Shown one piece after another: positions 53,870 through 64,000 of a stretch of DNA of 64,000 nt (the stretch's first letter is position 1; every line of letters begins with the position of its first letter). The translations under genes were made by a program, and so were the position numbers. The DNA comes from Isoetes taiwanensis (Eukaryota; Streptophyta; Lycopodiopsida; Isoetales; Isoetaceae): positions 1-64,000 of the forward strand of contig JAJEKV010000899.1 of the NCBI GenBank assembly GCA_021234155.1, read 5' to 3'. Below the pieces are notes generated by a model that ran no database searches, was not told where the DNA came from, and saw only the letters and a list, made by a program, of their open reading frames with translations.

Positions 53870-56330
53870 GATGAAAGCACGTAGAGAGTTGTATTTAGCA
53901 TTGGGAATCATGTAGACGTATATTCACAGCATAGTGATTGTGCCTGTCAATGTGTTTGCGATGGTGGAAGCGCCTCTTTTCTATTGACCATGGGTTACAC
54001 CATAGCAAATATACGGATGGGATGGCATAACAAAATGATTCTTTTGCTAATTGACATGGTATCTTCTTGCGGATCTGAGGGATGTGCGATCATCAAAAAG
54101 TTTACCATAGAACCTCATAACGCCGTGACACCTGATCATAACAAAACAAAAATCACATACATACATTTGAAACGTTTTGACCAAACTGTAAAAATAACTA
54201 TTTAGAATAATGAATAGACATATACCTAATGCTAATTAGAAATGATATAAACATGATAGAAAGATGAAGCTGAGGTGTCTTTAACATTGATAGAATTTGC
54301 TTCACCATCTAAGTCTAAAGAATATTTCACACACTTCCCTGATACGCGTTAGAAATTTGCTCCTTTGTTGGATTGCCTCTATTGATGGAAAATTCATTTG
54401 GGGATATATTATGAGTATACATGTAAGTGAAGTTATGAAAGCCATAGCTTTCTGGGCTATATGTACTCAAAAATCTTTTTATCGATAGAATGGATAATCT
54501 TACCTTTAAAAAAAACAGACTTCAAATAACTTAGGATAGTCATTAAGGCCATAACTTGGTAAAACCCCTTGATAATGCCACTTACTAACCATGGATTTCT
54601 AGGTCATGAAGTTTCCTACCTCAACTTTGAGACCAACATTGCACCTATAATTTGGAAAGGTCGGACCCTAAATTTCCTAAGGTGGGAGGTGTATTTTTGG
54701 AACTTATACCCCTTTTTTTTTTGTTTTTTTGGTTTTGAAGAGCATGACCTATCTTATTTTTAGGCAAGGCTTTGTGGATAATGATGAATATTCAAGTGAC
54801 GCTGCCAATGGCATGTGTATAATTCATTTGACGGTGTAGCCCAGATTCTCTCTTTCCGGCTTTGTTCTTTTCCAAGAATATATGCTTGTATGGCTTTAAA
54901 GCATGGCGCTTGCCGCTTCCTTGCTATTTCTCGCTTGTTCTCATACCTAATCTTTGTGTTCTTGATCAAGGAAATTTTTGTTGCGCTTAATGCCATCACG
55001 AGTAGCGTAGGATTTTGTTTTGGTTTAAGGTAACAGAGATTTAGTTTTCAAATGCAGATATTATAAAGAACTCAAGGAAACTATGTTCGATTTATGCAGG
55101 TTTAAGCAAGATGGAAGATGGTAGTTTGAATCCTAAAGTAGCGCCTATTTATAGTAATCAAGGAAGGAAAACTATGTTTCCTCCACAACCATTTTTCTTT
55201 TTTTTAATTGAAGGGAGGGAATGCACACGGTGCATGGTGAGACTTGCATTCACCCACGCCGGATGCTAGTATTGGCTACATCGCTTTAGTCATAGTGCGT
55301 ATGATTAGCTCGAGCTAATAATAATCGCGGATTCGAGATAATAATGTGATTAGGTCTGAATCACAAAATGACATGGCACAAGACGCAGAGTTGGTGGCAC
55401 ATCAATGCAAAGATGTTTTCGCGATGTTATTATTGTGCATTTATTATTGTGTGTGTTATGATTAGTTTGAGCTCATCGCACATTTCAAATGTGAGTCTAA
55501 TTGTGAGCGTTAAGTATATTCCGCGATAATAAATGTGGTTAGTTCAAGATAACCAAACATTATTATTTCCATGTGCAAAGAATCTTCCCTTAGATATTGC
55601 ACCGTGATGGTACAATTATGGTGGAAAGTTCATGTAACCATCATTCAATTAAATTGGGATTATGTCCGGTCCCTAATCGCATATGCGAATAGGCTTATTA
55701 TAGGCCATTTTAGCTATATAACCATGTGTTGAATTTGATGAAACTTGTAAAATACGATGGAATTTAACCTAAAAATTTTATGTTTTGGCAACATAAAAAC
55801 TAAAAATTGCATATTTTAAACACAATTTATCCAAAATCAAAAATTTGTAGAGTAAAATAACAAGTATATTTGAATAACTAATCCCAAGCAAGTCCTTATT
55901 TTTGAATGAAAATCGAAATCACCGCTGACATTTTGTGGACATAAACATACTACATTTATGCGCATTCAACTCCAAATATTTATACAAACAATAAAATTTA
56001 TGTCCTACAAAATGGTCAAAACAGACGATTTTACAAAACGTGAAGAGTCTTTATAATGCCTCTGATCGCGATTTTATCCTCCCAAAAATACTTAAAATGT
56101 CCTACAAAATAGTTAAAAAACCGTTTTAGAAAAAATAATAAACAAAAACATCCTACAAAATAGCTTAAAAGAACAACTTTTTATGGAAAAATGATAAAAT
56201 CGAACCGGGCGCGATTTAACAAGGACAATCACTCTCAAATGTCCTTAAAATGTCCAAAATGACAAAAAATAAGGAATAGCTAACCTCAAATCACTAAAGC
56301 GCCGTTTTCATTTTCACTTTTTTTTTTTTT
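53870..56330. other. AT-rich intergenic sequence
   Basis: No supported gene. A 33-bp segment (TTTATGC...TTAAGCAAGATGGAAGATGG, 55091-55123) recurs at 60703-60735. A T-run lies at 56320-56342. Confidence 0.35.
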
Positions 56331-56462
56331 TTATTTTTTTATTATGAGCAGAAACAAGAAGATATTTAATTGCCTAAAGGGACAAAGAGAATATTCAATT
56401 TGGCATTATATTGCATTTAATGTGTCATTACCATGGATGCTCCATCTTTACATGCTATTTGT

Positions 56463-56530
56463 GGACAAGTTACACATCACAAAGGTAATCACCGTGATAC
56501 GTTTGGACAAGTTACACATTACAAAGGTAT
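56463..56530. repeat. Short tandem repeat, 42-bp spacing
   Basis: GGACAAGTTACACAT(C/T)ACAA followed by AGGTA occurs at 56463 and 56505. Confidence 0.75.
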
Positions 56531-56534
56531 GTTG

Positions 56535-59130
56535 TTTGACCCCAACGTGATATTTTTGTTAAAGGTTCCATTGGTTATATTATTACAAAAAGAGATGTGC
56601 TTTAAAGCAATTCTATAACAAAAATGTTACTTTTGTGGTGTCACTTAAAAGTTCCTTTCCATGGAAGCTTGCATGCCTAGCCATTATGGCATTCAACCTT
56701 TTCTTAATTTGCATGCAATATACCTTTTAAACCTTTGTACCTTTTGTTGCTCCATGAAGCCATACACATTACGGTTTTTCCAAGAAAATCATACGGAATT
56801 TCAAATTGCACATGTAACAAAAGGGCAAATATGCCCTAAGCTTTTGATTCCACTCGTTTGTGAAAATATGATAAAAGCAGCCTGGTCTGCAAACAAGTGC
56901 TAAGTTTTGCAATCCCTCAATTGCCTATGCCTTGGCCATTACCATTTTCGTGATCTTCTATTAAAACCCTCTATGGTGTTCACGTTAGTTTCCCGTGAAC
57001 AAGTGGTTGTTGGTCTCAAAGCGTGCAGCTTATTCTCATGCATTTGCAACGATCTAACTTCTAAAACATATTCTTCTCAAGAAAAGTATGTTGTGCCTAC
57101 TCGTTGAAGAATGTAGATTTTGAGCTGATGCCACATCCAAGTGGAGCATTTGAGTAAGGGACTCCGATCCAAGATGATTTGGCAAGTGACTTCAACTTTA
57201 CAAATTAACAACATGCTTCCTAAAGGTCACTTTTATCTGCTTACATCATGATCATATTGGTTTCCCATAATTCGCTTTTATTTTGGAAGAAAAGCTTCCG
57301 ATTATCTCAACAAACAAGGTCATATTCTTTTTCACTTGAACGGGCCAAGGCTTTTTATAAATCTTAGAATAAAAAGATATACTAAAGGGTATCATTTATC
57401 TTGTTTCTAGCATTATATGAAGTGCATAATTTCGTGATATCATTTGATGGGCGATTTGTTTAACATAATGTCGCATTGCAAAAGATGTAGTTTATCATGA
57501 GAAAATATGTTTCTAGTATAAATGTTAGGGTTGCCATTGGTACGGTAATGCAACCATACTATGCTATGGACCTTTTGATGTATGGTAGAACATATAGCAT
57601 CATCCGTACCATTTGTTTCTGGGTTAACTATGATCTAACATCAAGATTGTAAAGTGATAAAGTGAGTTGCATTGTGCAAAGCTATATTTTATAAATGTGT
57701 TTCATTTGTTGTTTTTACATGGTGGTCCGGGGAGGCCACTTATTCCAATGGTTGGGAACTTAAGATTCACTCCGCATTGGCGCTTGGATAATCCTAACGA
57801 TTTTGAATATTGTCAAGTATTAGTGTTAATTTTATGAATAAGAGAAACCTACGATGGGGTGATAAACCGTGGTGTTCCATAGCTTACCCGTCGCCCTCTC
57901 ATTTATTACCCTTTTCAAAGCAACATTTGTCCTGCTGGCCACTAGTAACCGGTTCCACCTCCTTTGTTTTGTTCAGAGGATGGTGTTACGATTTGTGACT
58001 ATTATATGTTATCATGATTTCAAGATCCAGATAAGTTGTTTAGACTTTATACTCATATGTCTTGCAACGTAGCAAGAATGAATTCATTCCAAGATATTAT
58101 CTTAATGCAAAGACAATATTTTACACATTTAAGCATTGTTTGAATTGGCATCTTCGGACCAGCTTTTAAGATGCGTGAATGCTTTTTTGCTACAAACCAG
58201 ATCTTCATTTTCTACATACAAGGAAGGAAGAAACCGAAGATGTTTCTATTTTGCAATGTCTTAGCGGGTCTTTCCATAAAACAAAGGGAGTATGTCTATA
58301 TGAGACAGGTACACATGCCTTTATCCACCTATGAGGATTATCAAATCCAAATTTTTATTATGGTTTGCATGAATACGTTATTGATTCTTTGACATTATGA
58401 TAATTTTACTTTACTTTGAAATTATGGAATTTGGCTTTAATTATCAATTTATTTGAAGAAAAGATGATATACATGTCTATTTATTCATATTTTCCACTCC
58501 AATGAGTAAAAGTTAATAATATCGTTATGTTACTAATATGAGTATTCAACATGTGATCAAGTCCAGTGCCTAAAAGAAAAAGGCACATGTTTTCTTTTAG
58601 GGGCTGCTAATTGGCCCTCAAGTGGTCTTTGCAAAAGTCCATGGAAGGTAAAAAGTCCGCTTGTACAGATTTTAAAAATGTTTTTTTTTTTTTTGAGATT
58701 TTTTTTTCAAACTCGCAACAAGGCAGCGCGGTGACATTTTCAACTATAGGCTCTTCTACAAAACCCCTGCAACATCACGAAATTGAGCAAAATTTTAATC
58801 CCCGAACATCGACGAAATTGAGCAAATTTCTGCTTTGATCTTGAAATTAGCAAATTGTAACACTTCAAAGTAGGTCGGATTTGATTAGATCATGCCCAAC
58901 CCCAAAGCCCCTTCAATAATTGTGATTTTGAGCATTTTTGGGCTGATTCAACATCGAATTTGTATTGCATCAAGCAACCGTGGAATCAAGTCAAATTTAC
59001 AAGGGCTTTCCAGGATGCAACTGACTATTACCATCCCGCCGAGTCTACCTAGCAATAACAGAGTAATATCTAGAAGAGATATGAGATGAGATATTGGTAG
59101 TATACCTACCAAAGATCCGGAAGAGATAAC
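56535..59130. other. AT-rich intergenic sequence
   Basis: I see no gene, RNA or repeat structure here. Short open frames have no recognisable motifs. Confidence 0.35.
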
Positions 59131-59149
59131 AGAGTATTGTATTGTTAAG

Positions 59150-60003
59150 GCCCTTTCGCGGCTCCAAGTGCTTCATCCACCAATGTTCCATCCGGCCTGC
59201 TCCCAAGCGCCCACCTTCTGATTCGATGTGGAAAGCTCGATGGAAAAACCCCCGGAAAAGCTCGGATGTGGAAAGCCCGTGGAAAACCTACCCGATATGG
59301 TAAAAGAGGCGTGGACCTCTTTGTTGAGAAACGAAGAAACACAAAATAAAAAACTCAAGGGCGAGCAACTAAAAGCTAAGAGGGAGTAAAAAGAAAAGGG
59401 ACTCAAGGGAATTTAGAGGAGGAAAAAATAAGGAGAGGGAGCAAAAGAAGAGGATGAAAAAAAGGGGGAAAAAAACATCGGGCGGAATTTGAAAATTGAA
59501 AATTGAAACGAAAACAAGAAAGGCTGATGGAGAGAAAACAAAAAATGGTATGGACGGGGAATAAAAACAAAAAACGCGGACGGAAAAAGTACCAAAATTA
59601 AGACATATTCTCAATTTTTTTGAATGATGGTTATGTCGATGTGATTGCTCGCATAATCACGTTTACCGATGAAGTGTGTATGGGTGGGTGGCATGCTCAA
59701 AAAGTGCAATGTGCAAGATTTGGCGAGAGGCCGAAAACACGAAAGGTGAGAGGAAAACACAAAATCATGCCACCATGTCACCGCGGATTAGCTCGAATGA
59801 ATCACTCAACTCACTTCCGTGAATACCAAGATTTGCTCGAGCTTAATCACTTTGGTACCCCAGCTTTAGGAATCCGAACATTCGCCGACCGGATCACATT
59901 GGCATCTCTGGGTGGGCCAATGAAGTGTCGCCTTGTCTCCCTAACCAGGTATGGAGATAGTGGATTTGACCTGGGCTGGATGAGGCCAAACCAGAGATCC
60001 TGA
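59150..60003 (+). other. Purine-rich tract followed by an unrecognised open frame
   Basis: 59330-59600 is strongly purine-rich on the plus strand (GGAG, GAAAA, AAGG); the opposite-strand Phe/Ser-rich frames there are composition artefacts. It leads into an open frame at 59620-60003 (127 codons) containing FGERPKTRKVRGKHKIMPPC and LGIRTFADRITLASLGGPM. The frame has mixed composition and ends DLGWMRPNQRS. I do not recognise it; it may be decayed mobile-element sequence. Confidence 0.25.
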
Positions 60004-60009
60004 GCTATA

Positions 60010-62540
60010 GACCACCGCCATGATGGACAACCATTAGTTTTTTACTATGGATATTTGGTTTAATATTCCTAGGAATTTGTGAGGGTATTTTGTATGCTAG
60101 GTATTAAATTTTCAAAGTCTCCATCACAATGCATTGTGTTTTCATCTAATAGAGTATATTCTAGGTAAGATTTAGCAATAATGCGTGATTTTAATCGATA
60201 ATGCAGATGTATAAATTGACACATGATTTGAAGTAGAGACGCTAAAGTATGACCTAGGAAGTAGCCTTTTGCAAAGATCATGGATGGTAATAAAAATGCT
60301 TGGACAAAATTTTTAAACCATGTTTTTGCAAGTTGGAGACCTAAGTAGGAGTCATGCAGAATCTTAACTTGAATCCCTTTTTTTCAGGGGAAGGAGGGGA
60401 AACCATAACTAGAAGCCACACTAAAAATGCTATAACTAAAGAAAAACTATGGGATCAAACGTACAGAGAACCTAGGACCTTATGGAATCTAACTGATCTC
60501 TAACCCAATTAGACCACAGATAAGATGCTTGGCAATCCATATAAAGGAGCAAACATCATGACAACAATCTAACATCCGGTTCATAGGAACACAACTCATA
60601 TCAAGATCCAAGAAGAACCCATCCTTAACCATATATCTACATGGCGTAGATTACATTTTTGGTTAAAAGATAAATCTGAGAATCGTTTTCAATATGTTCC
60701 GGATTTATGCGTGCTTAAGCAAGATGGAAGATGGCATCATGTGGTTGATCCGTGGAAGAAACTAGCCGAGGAAAACAATGATTTAAAGCAATCCGTTATG
60801 GTGGCTCCATTCATCCTCCCGCACCATTGAACTCCTCAGAGCGTAACAAAAACCCAAGAATTTGCTACTTAAATACCCGATCAAATCAAGTGACCTACTG
60901 CGTACAAAGAAACGAATTTCTTTTGCTTAGTCACTCGCATTGCAAAAACGTAAGGGAAATTTGAAAAACGGCTTGTGTTTTTTGGGTCTGTTTTTCACGA
61001 ATCAATTACATATTTGACAAGAATACCGCAAATCATCGATCGTGCTTCTAAATTAATCGTAATCCAAAGTGCCTAACCGAAGATGACATAGATCCGCATA
61101 TTTTAAAAGCCTATTTAGGAGGGCCTGCTATCGTGACCCAATGTAAAAAGGCAAACCAGAACTAGATTGAAAAGGGGGTCAGATCACCAAAAGCGTAAAC
61201 AACCGCTCAATTTGCTCTAATTTGTTAGCTATACACAACAAGCTGCATAGACGGTTAAAATAGGTAAAACAAAATATAATTCCCAATGGTTTTTAAATAA
61301 TATTTGTAACTGAGATGCCTCAAATTAAGTTCAGGAGTTATTTTTATTCTAGGAATGAATCTCGACGCTGATTCAAGCGTGAAGAGGGCATGTGGCTAGG
61401 TTATGTCACTATTAGAATTATTATCGCCATAATGCAGAAAGCTGTCATACGCCACTGAACACCTGAATAAAAACTGAAGCCAGTCAGCCAAGGTCGATAA
61501 CCAAAATCTACACCTGACTAGTTATAGGCGAGAATAAAAATCTCGAGCAGGTCAGTATACGAGTAATAGGCTCTACAGACCAATTATGTACGCAGAAAAT
61601 GGCCTCGGGTCGTATTGCATATTACTCAGGCTTTACAGCCTCGACTCCATATTCCTAGCCCATAACGGCCTATGTAGTAGAGGGTGTAGACATTTATCCA
61701 TCCCATAACGTCCCAAAAATGTCCATCCAAGATGACCTCGAGGCGAAAAATGGGTTTGGTTTTTTCGTATTTTTTTTAATGTTCCCATTGAGAACTCCTC
61801 CTTTCCTCATGGCCTTCTTTTTAAAACCTATACAACATCAATTTTGTAATCTGAATGGAACTTCTTTTCACACAATGGATAGAGCACACCGAAAGTTGAA
61901 GCTTGCCTTGTGATATAATCATCATTTCAATGTATTATTCTAAGTAAAATCGCGTTGGAATCCAACATCCAAAACCACCCAAAGGTGAACCCTAATGTAA
62001 TCTAAAGGTATGTTCATGATGCGCCATATGCATAAGTCTCTACTAGCCCATTTTGTAATAAATCGAGTAGCCCAACATGTGCTACATCCGCCTACAACAT
62101 TATAAGAGTAGACAACAATGTTGTTTAAAGACCTCTATACCAAATCCTCACATTTTCTAAAGGATTTTATGATTTGGTATGCTTCCTCCCCCAAATCCCC
62201 CAAAAAAAATGCACATTTTTGCATTTGTTATTTAACATATATTCACTGTTAGAATACACATTTTGCTACAGTTACAAGACTAGTATGCCAACAAGTAAAT
62301 CAAGCTTCTGCTATTGGAAACTTAAGTTCAAAAGTACAAAGGTATCATAGCTATTTTGCTATGCAACTTTTATGAAAGTTCGTAAACACATTATAGTGGT
62401 TAAAGGAATAGCGGGAAGAATTTATATACAAGGATAAATAAGTTCAAGAATATCATATATTTGGATTAAAAATTACTGCACTAAGGATTTTTAAAAAGGA
62501 TTTTAAAAGATTTTTGAGGATTTTAAAGTTTTTTAAAGTT
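60010..62540. other. AT-rich intergenic sequence
   Basis: No supported gene. The stretch 60700-60830 carries the 33-bp segment shared with 55091 and, in one plus frame, reads PDLCVLKQDGRWHHVVDPWK for about 45 residues before breaking, so it may be an old coding fragment. Confidence 0.35.
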
Positions 62541-62543
62541 TTT

Positions 62544-62568
62544 TGGGTTGCCCCTAAGAGGGCAAACC
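62544..62568. repeat. GC-rich hairpin
   Basis: GGGTTGCCCC and GGGCAAACCC form an inverted repeat around TAAGA in otherwise AT-rich sequence. No adjoining open frame supports a terminator or regulatory role. Confidence 0.5.
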
Positions 62569-63150
62569 CTTGTTTATTAAGGTTTATGTATATATTCCTA
62601 GTATATGCCGGTATATACTATACGGAATATCGCGAGAATGGCTGCCTAAAAACCTTTCAATTTGTACGTCAAATGGCGGAGGTCATTTATGTTCGGGGAA
62701 CCCCTCTCGAAACCGATTAAGCTGGTTCTAAGATATTTGATCACAAGCGGATTGTAAGATGACTGAAAAAACATACTTAAGCAGAAATGGGCTTCTTACC
62801 CAAGTTCTGATCTTTACTATAAAATAGAGTTAGTATATACTTCAGACTAAACATGGATAGGCGACATGCAAGAGGCCGAACAGGCATGCAGACGACGCGC
62901 CCCCGGCCCCAACCCAAACCGTCGAGGATCACATGGGACTACTTCCAACGAAGCCACATCTTCAAGAAATAATATTATCCTAGAAAAATAGAAGGATAAG
63001 GCAAAAGTTCTAATATATGAGATTCGTTAATATCTGCAAAAATAGAAGCGGGATTAAGCGTGATTGGCAGCGAGGCTAATATGCCGCGTACCAAACACCG
63101 CCAACATCAACTCAAGCGGTATGTCGCTTATAGTTTTAATCCACCACTTT

Positions 63151-63240
63151 CTCCTTCATTTTGCTACCTTCCAAACTTTCTCCTTCATTTTGGTTACCTC
63201 CTAAATCTTCTCCTTCATTCTCAAGCATCTAAACCTTTTA
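63151..63240. repeat. Three-copy ~30-bp tandem repeat
   Basis: CTCCTTCATT(T/C)T begins at 63151, 63180 and 63210, each followed by a similar TACCT(T)CC...AA(A)(C/T)TTT context. It lies in a Pro/Leu/Ser-rich open frame (63060-63305) that probably exists because of the repeat. Confidence 0.7.
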
Positions 63241-63505
63241 TCTCTATTTCGCCACTCATGCCCCTAAACCGCCTTTCAAATTCGCTTATACCTTTTAGCG
63301 TATAAATGCCCCTTGTTAATAAAATAGATAACCTTTCGGGGTTCCTTTTGAGATCGAATCTTGTTCCTCAAAACAGTAGGGGAATCAATGCTAGGAATTA
63401 ATGCTTTCAATATGACCACATCATTTAACCTCATTTTATTTCTCTTATTTTTTACACTATACCATAATTGATTCCATACAGGTCCGGAACGACCTCCTTA
63501 ATCTT

Positions 63506-63527
63506 GCACGGCAATTCGTGCCGTGTC
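63506..63527. repeat. Short hairpin
   Basis: GCACGGCA and TGCCGTGT pair around ATTCG. It is near the end of the window with no gene context. Confidence 0.5.
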
Positions 63528-63529
63528 AC

Positions 63530-64000
63530 TCAGATAGGGGCCATGATTTGTTTTTATTTTATTTTTAATTTTTTTTCAAGGTTTGCATCTCAAACTCTTT
63601 GCTAGCATAATAACAAAACAAATATAATGGGGCACTAAGGGATTATGTGAATTCTAAGCCCCTAAGAGCTGCATCAACATAACCAAATATAAATATTAGA
63701 AAAATTAGGTTTAGAATAAAACCTTAAATGCCTTTGAGGCAAAATCCTTACCCTCACACCGGGGTTTGGCTGCCAAGGGAGCCTGACTTAGACTTCCTCC
63801 ATCTTCCCATTGTTACTTTACCAGGCACTCCATAGTTCCACGGCGCCCAGAAAATTTGTTCAATGCATCGAACCTGAGCATATCGCAGCACGGACGAGGT
63901 ATTTCCAAGTATTTTGAAGATACCTTGACCTGGGTGACAACGCCTGTGACACCCATATTATCAAGATATTTGCTCGACATGAATCAAGAGCTCCGAGTCA
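63530..64000. other. Window end; nothing recognised
   Basis: AT-rich sequence turning more GC-balanced after 63770. CTGTGACACCC at 63944-63954 resembles the start of many plant Gypsy LTRs, but there is no polypurine tract before it, and the window ends before it can be judged. Confidence 0.3.

Noticed and set aside
59369-59614. Minus-strand Phe/Ser-rich open frames
   Set aside because: These are the complement of a purine-rich tract, with no family features.
63944-63954. CTGTGACACCC as the start of a Gypsy LTR
   Set aside because: There is no polypurine tract before it and the window ends within 50 bp.
1-64000. CRISPR arrays, rRNA genes, bacterial operons or organelle insertions
   Set aside because: No regular repeat-spacer structure, conserved rRNA segment, ribosome-binding-site-linked gene series or recognisable chloroplast or mitochondrial gene was seen.

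Overview
This window looks like nuclear DNA of a land plant. It is AT-rich, gene-poor and dominated by decayed mobile elements. I found no intact protein-coding gene longer than about 170 codons, no operon structure, no rRNA or tRNA gene and no CRISPR array. Several remnants suggest a fern or another non-seed plant: a non-LTR reverse transcriptase of a type I associate with fern genomes, and two large mobile-type protein families that I know mainly from invertebrates and non-flowering plants. A DUF641/GIL1-like gene and a plant LRR gene, both decayed, support a plant host. The taxon is inference; land plant is fairly safe and fern is a moderate guess.

Layout: 1-2.5 kb holds exon-like pieces of an unrecognised minus-strand gene. 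At 3.6-3.83 kb is one end of a CACTA-type DNA transposon. At 4.0-8.3 kb a non-LTR reverse-transcriptase relic (motifs around FIDFA, YGDD and KYLG) lies between two related LTR-like segments in opposite orientation. At 9.1-9.35 kb is a poly(A)-tailed retroposed insert with a clear 15-bp target duplication, and at 9.67-9.94 kb a short inverted-repeat element. At 11.7-13.6 kb are a LINE 3' fragment with an (ATTCT)n tail and a minus-strand LRR pseudogene interrupted by a related LINE 3' end. At 18.8-20.7 kb is a plus-strand DUF641/GIL1-like pseudogene with at least four frameshifts.

The best-defined element is a CACTA transposon at 22719-28809. It has CACTACAA termini, an exact 3-bp target duplication (AGC) and CGACG-rich subterminal arrays. 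It encodes no recognisable transposase, but carries three full and one partial copy of a roughly 1.1-kb direct repeat. From 29 to 36 kb is strongly strand-asymmetric decayed sequence ending in a polypurine tract and an LTR-like segment; that segment is related to the one at 4.9-6.0 kb.

From 37.3 to 48 kb is an island of two unusual protein families, all copies broken. Family 1 is on the minus strand (37.3-40.2 kb). Family 2 is on the plus strand (41.5-44.0 kb), with a second C-terminal copy on the minus strand (46.2-47.1 kb). From 50.2 to 51.1 kb is a ~75-bp tandem repeat split by a very CpG-rich 540-bp insert. At 52.2-53.6 kb is a spliced plus-strand gene remnant with two G-boxes, an acidic repeat region and good splice sites, but with frameshifts. 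The remaining 54-64 kb is mostly AT-rich sequence with short tandem repeats and hairpins.
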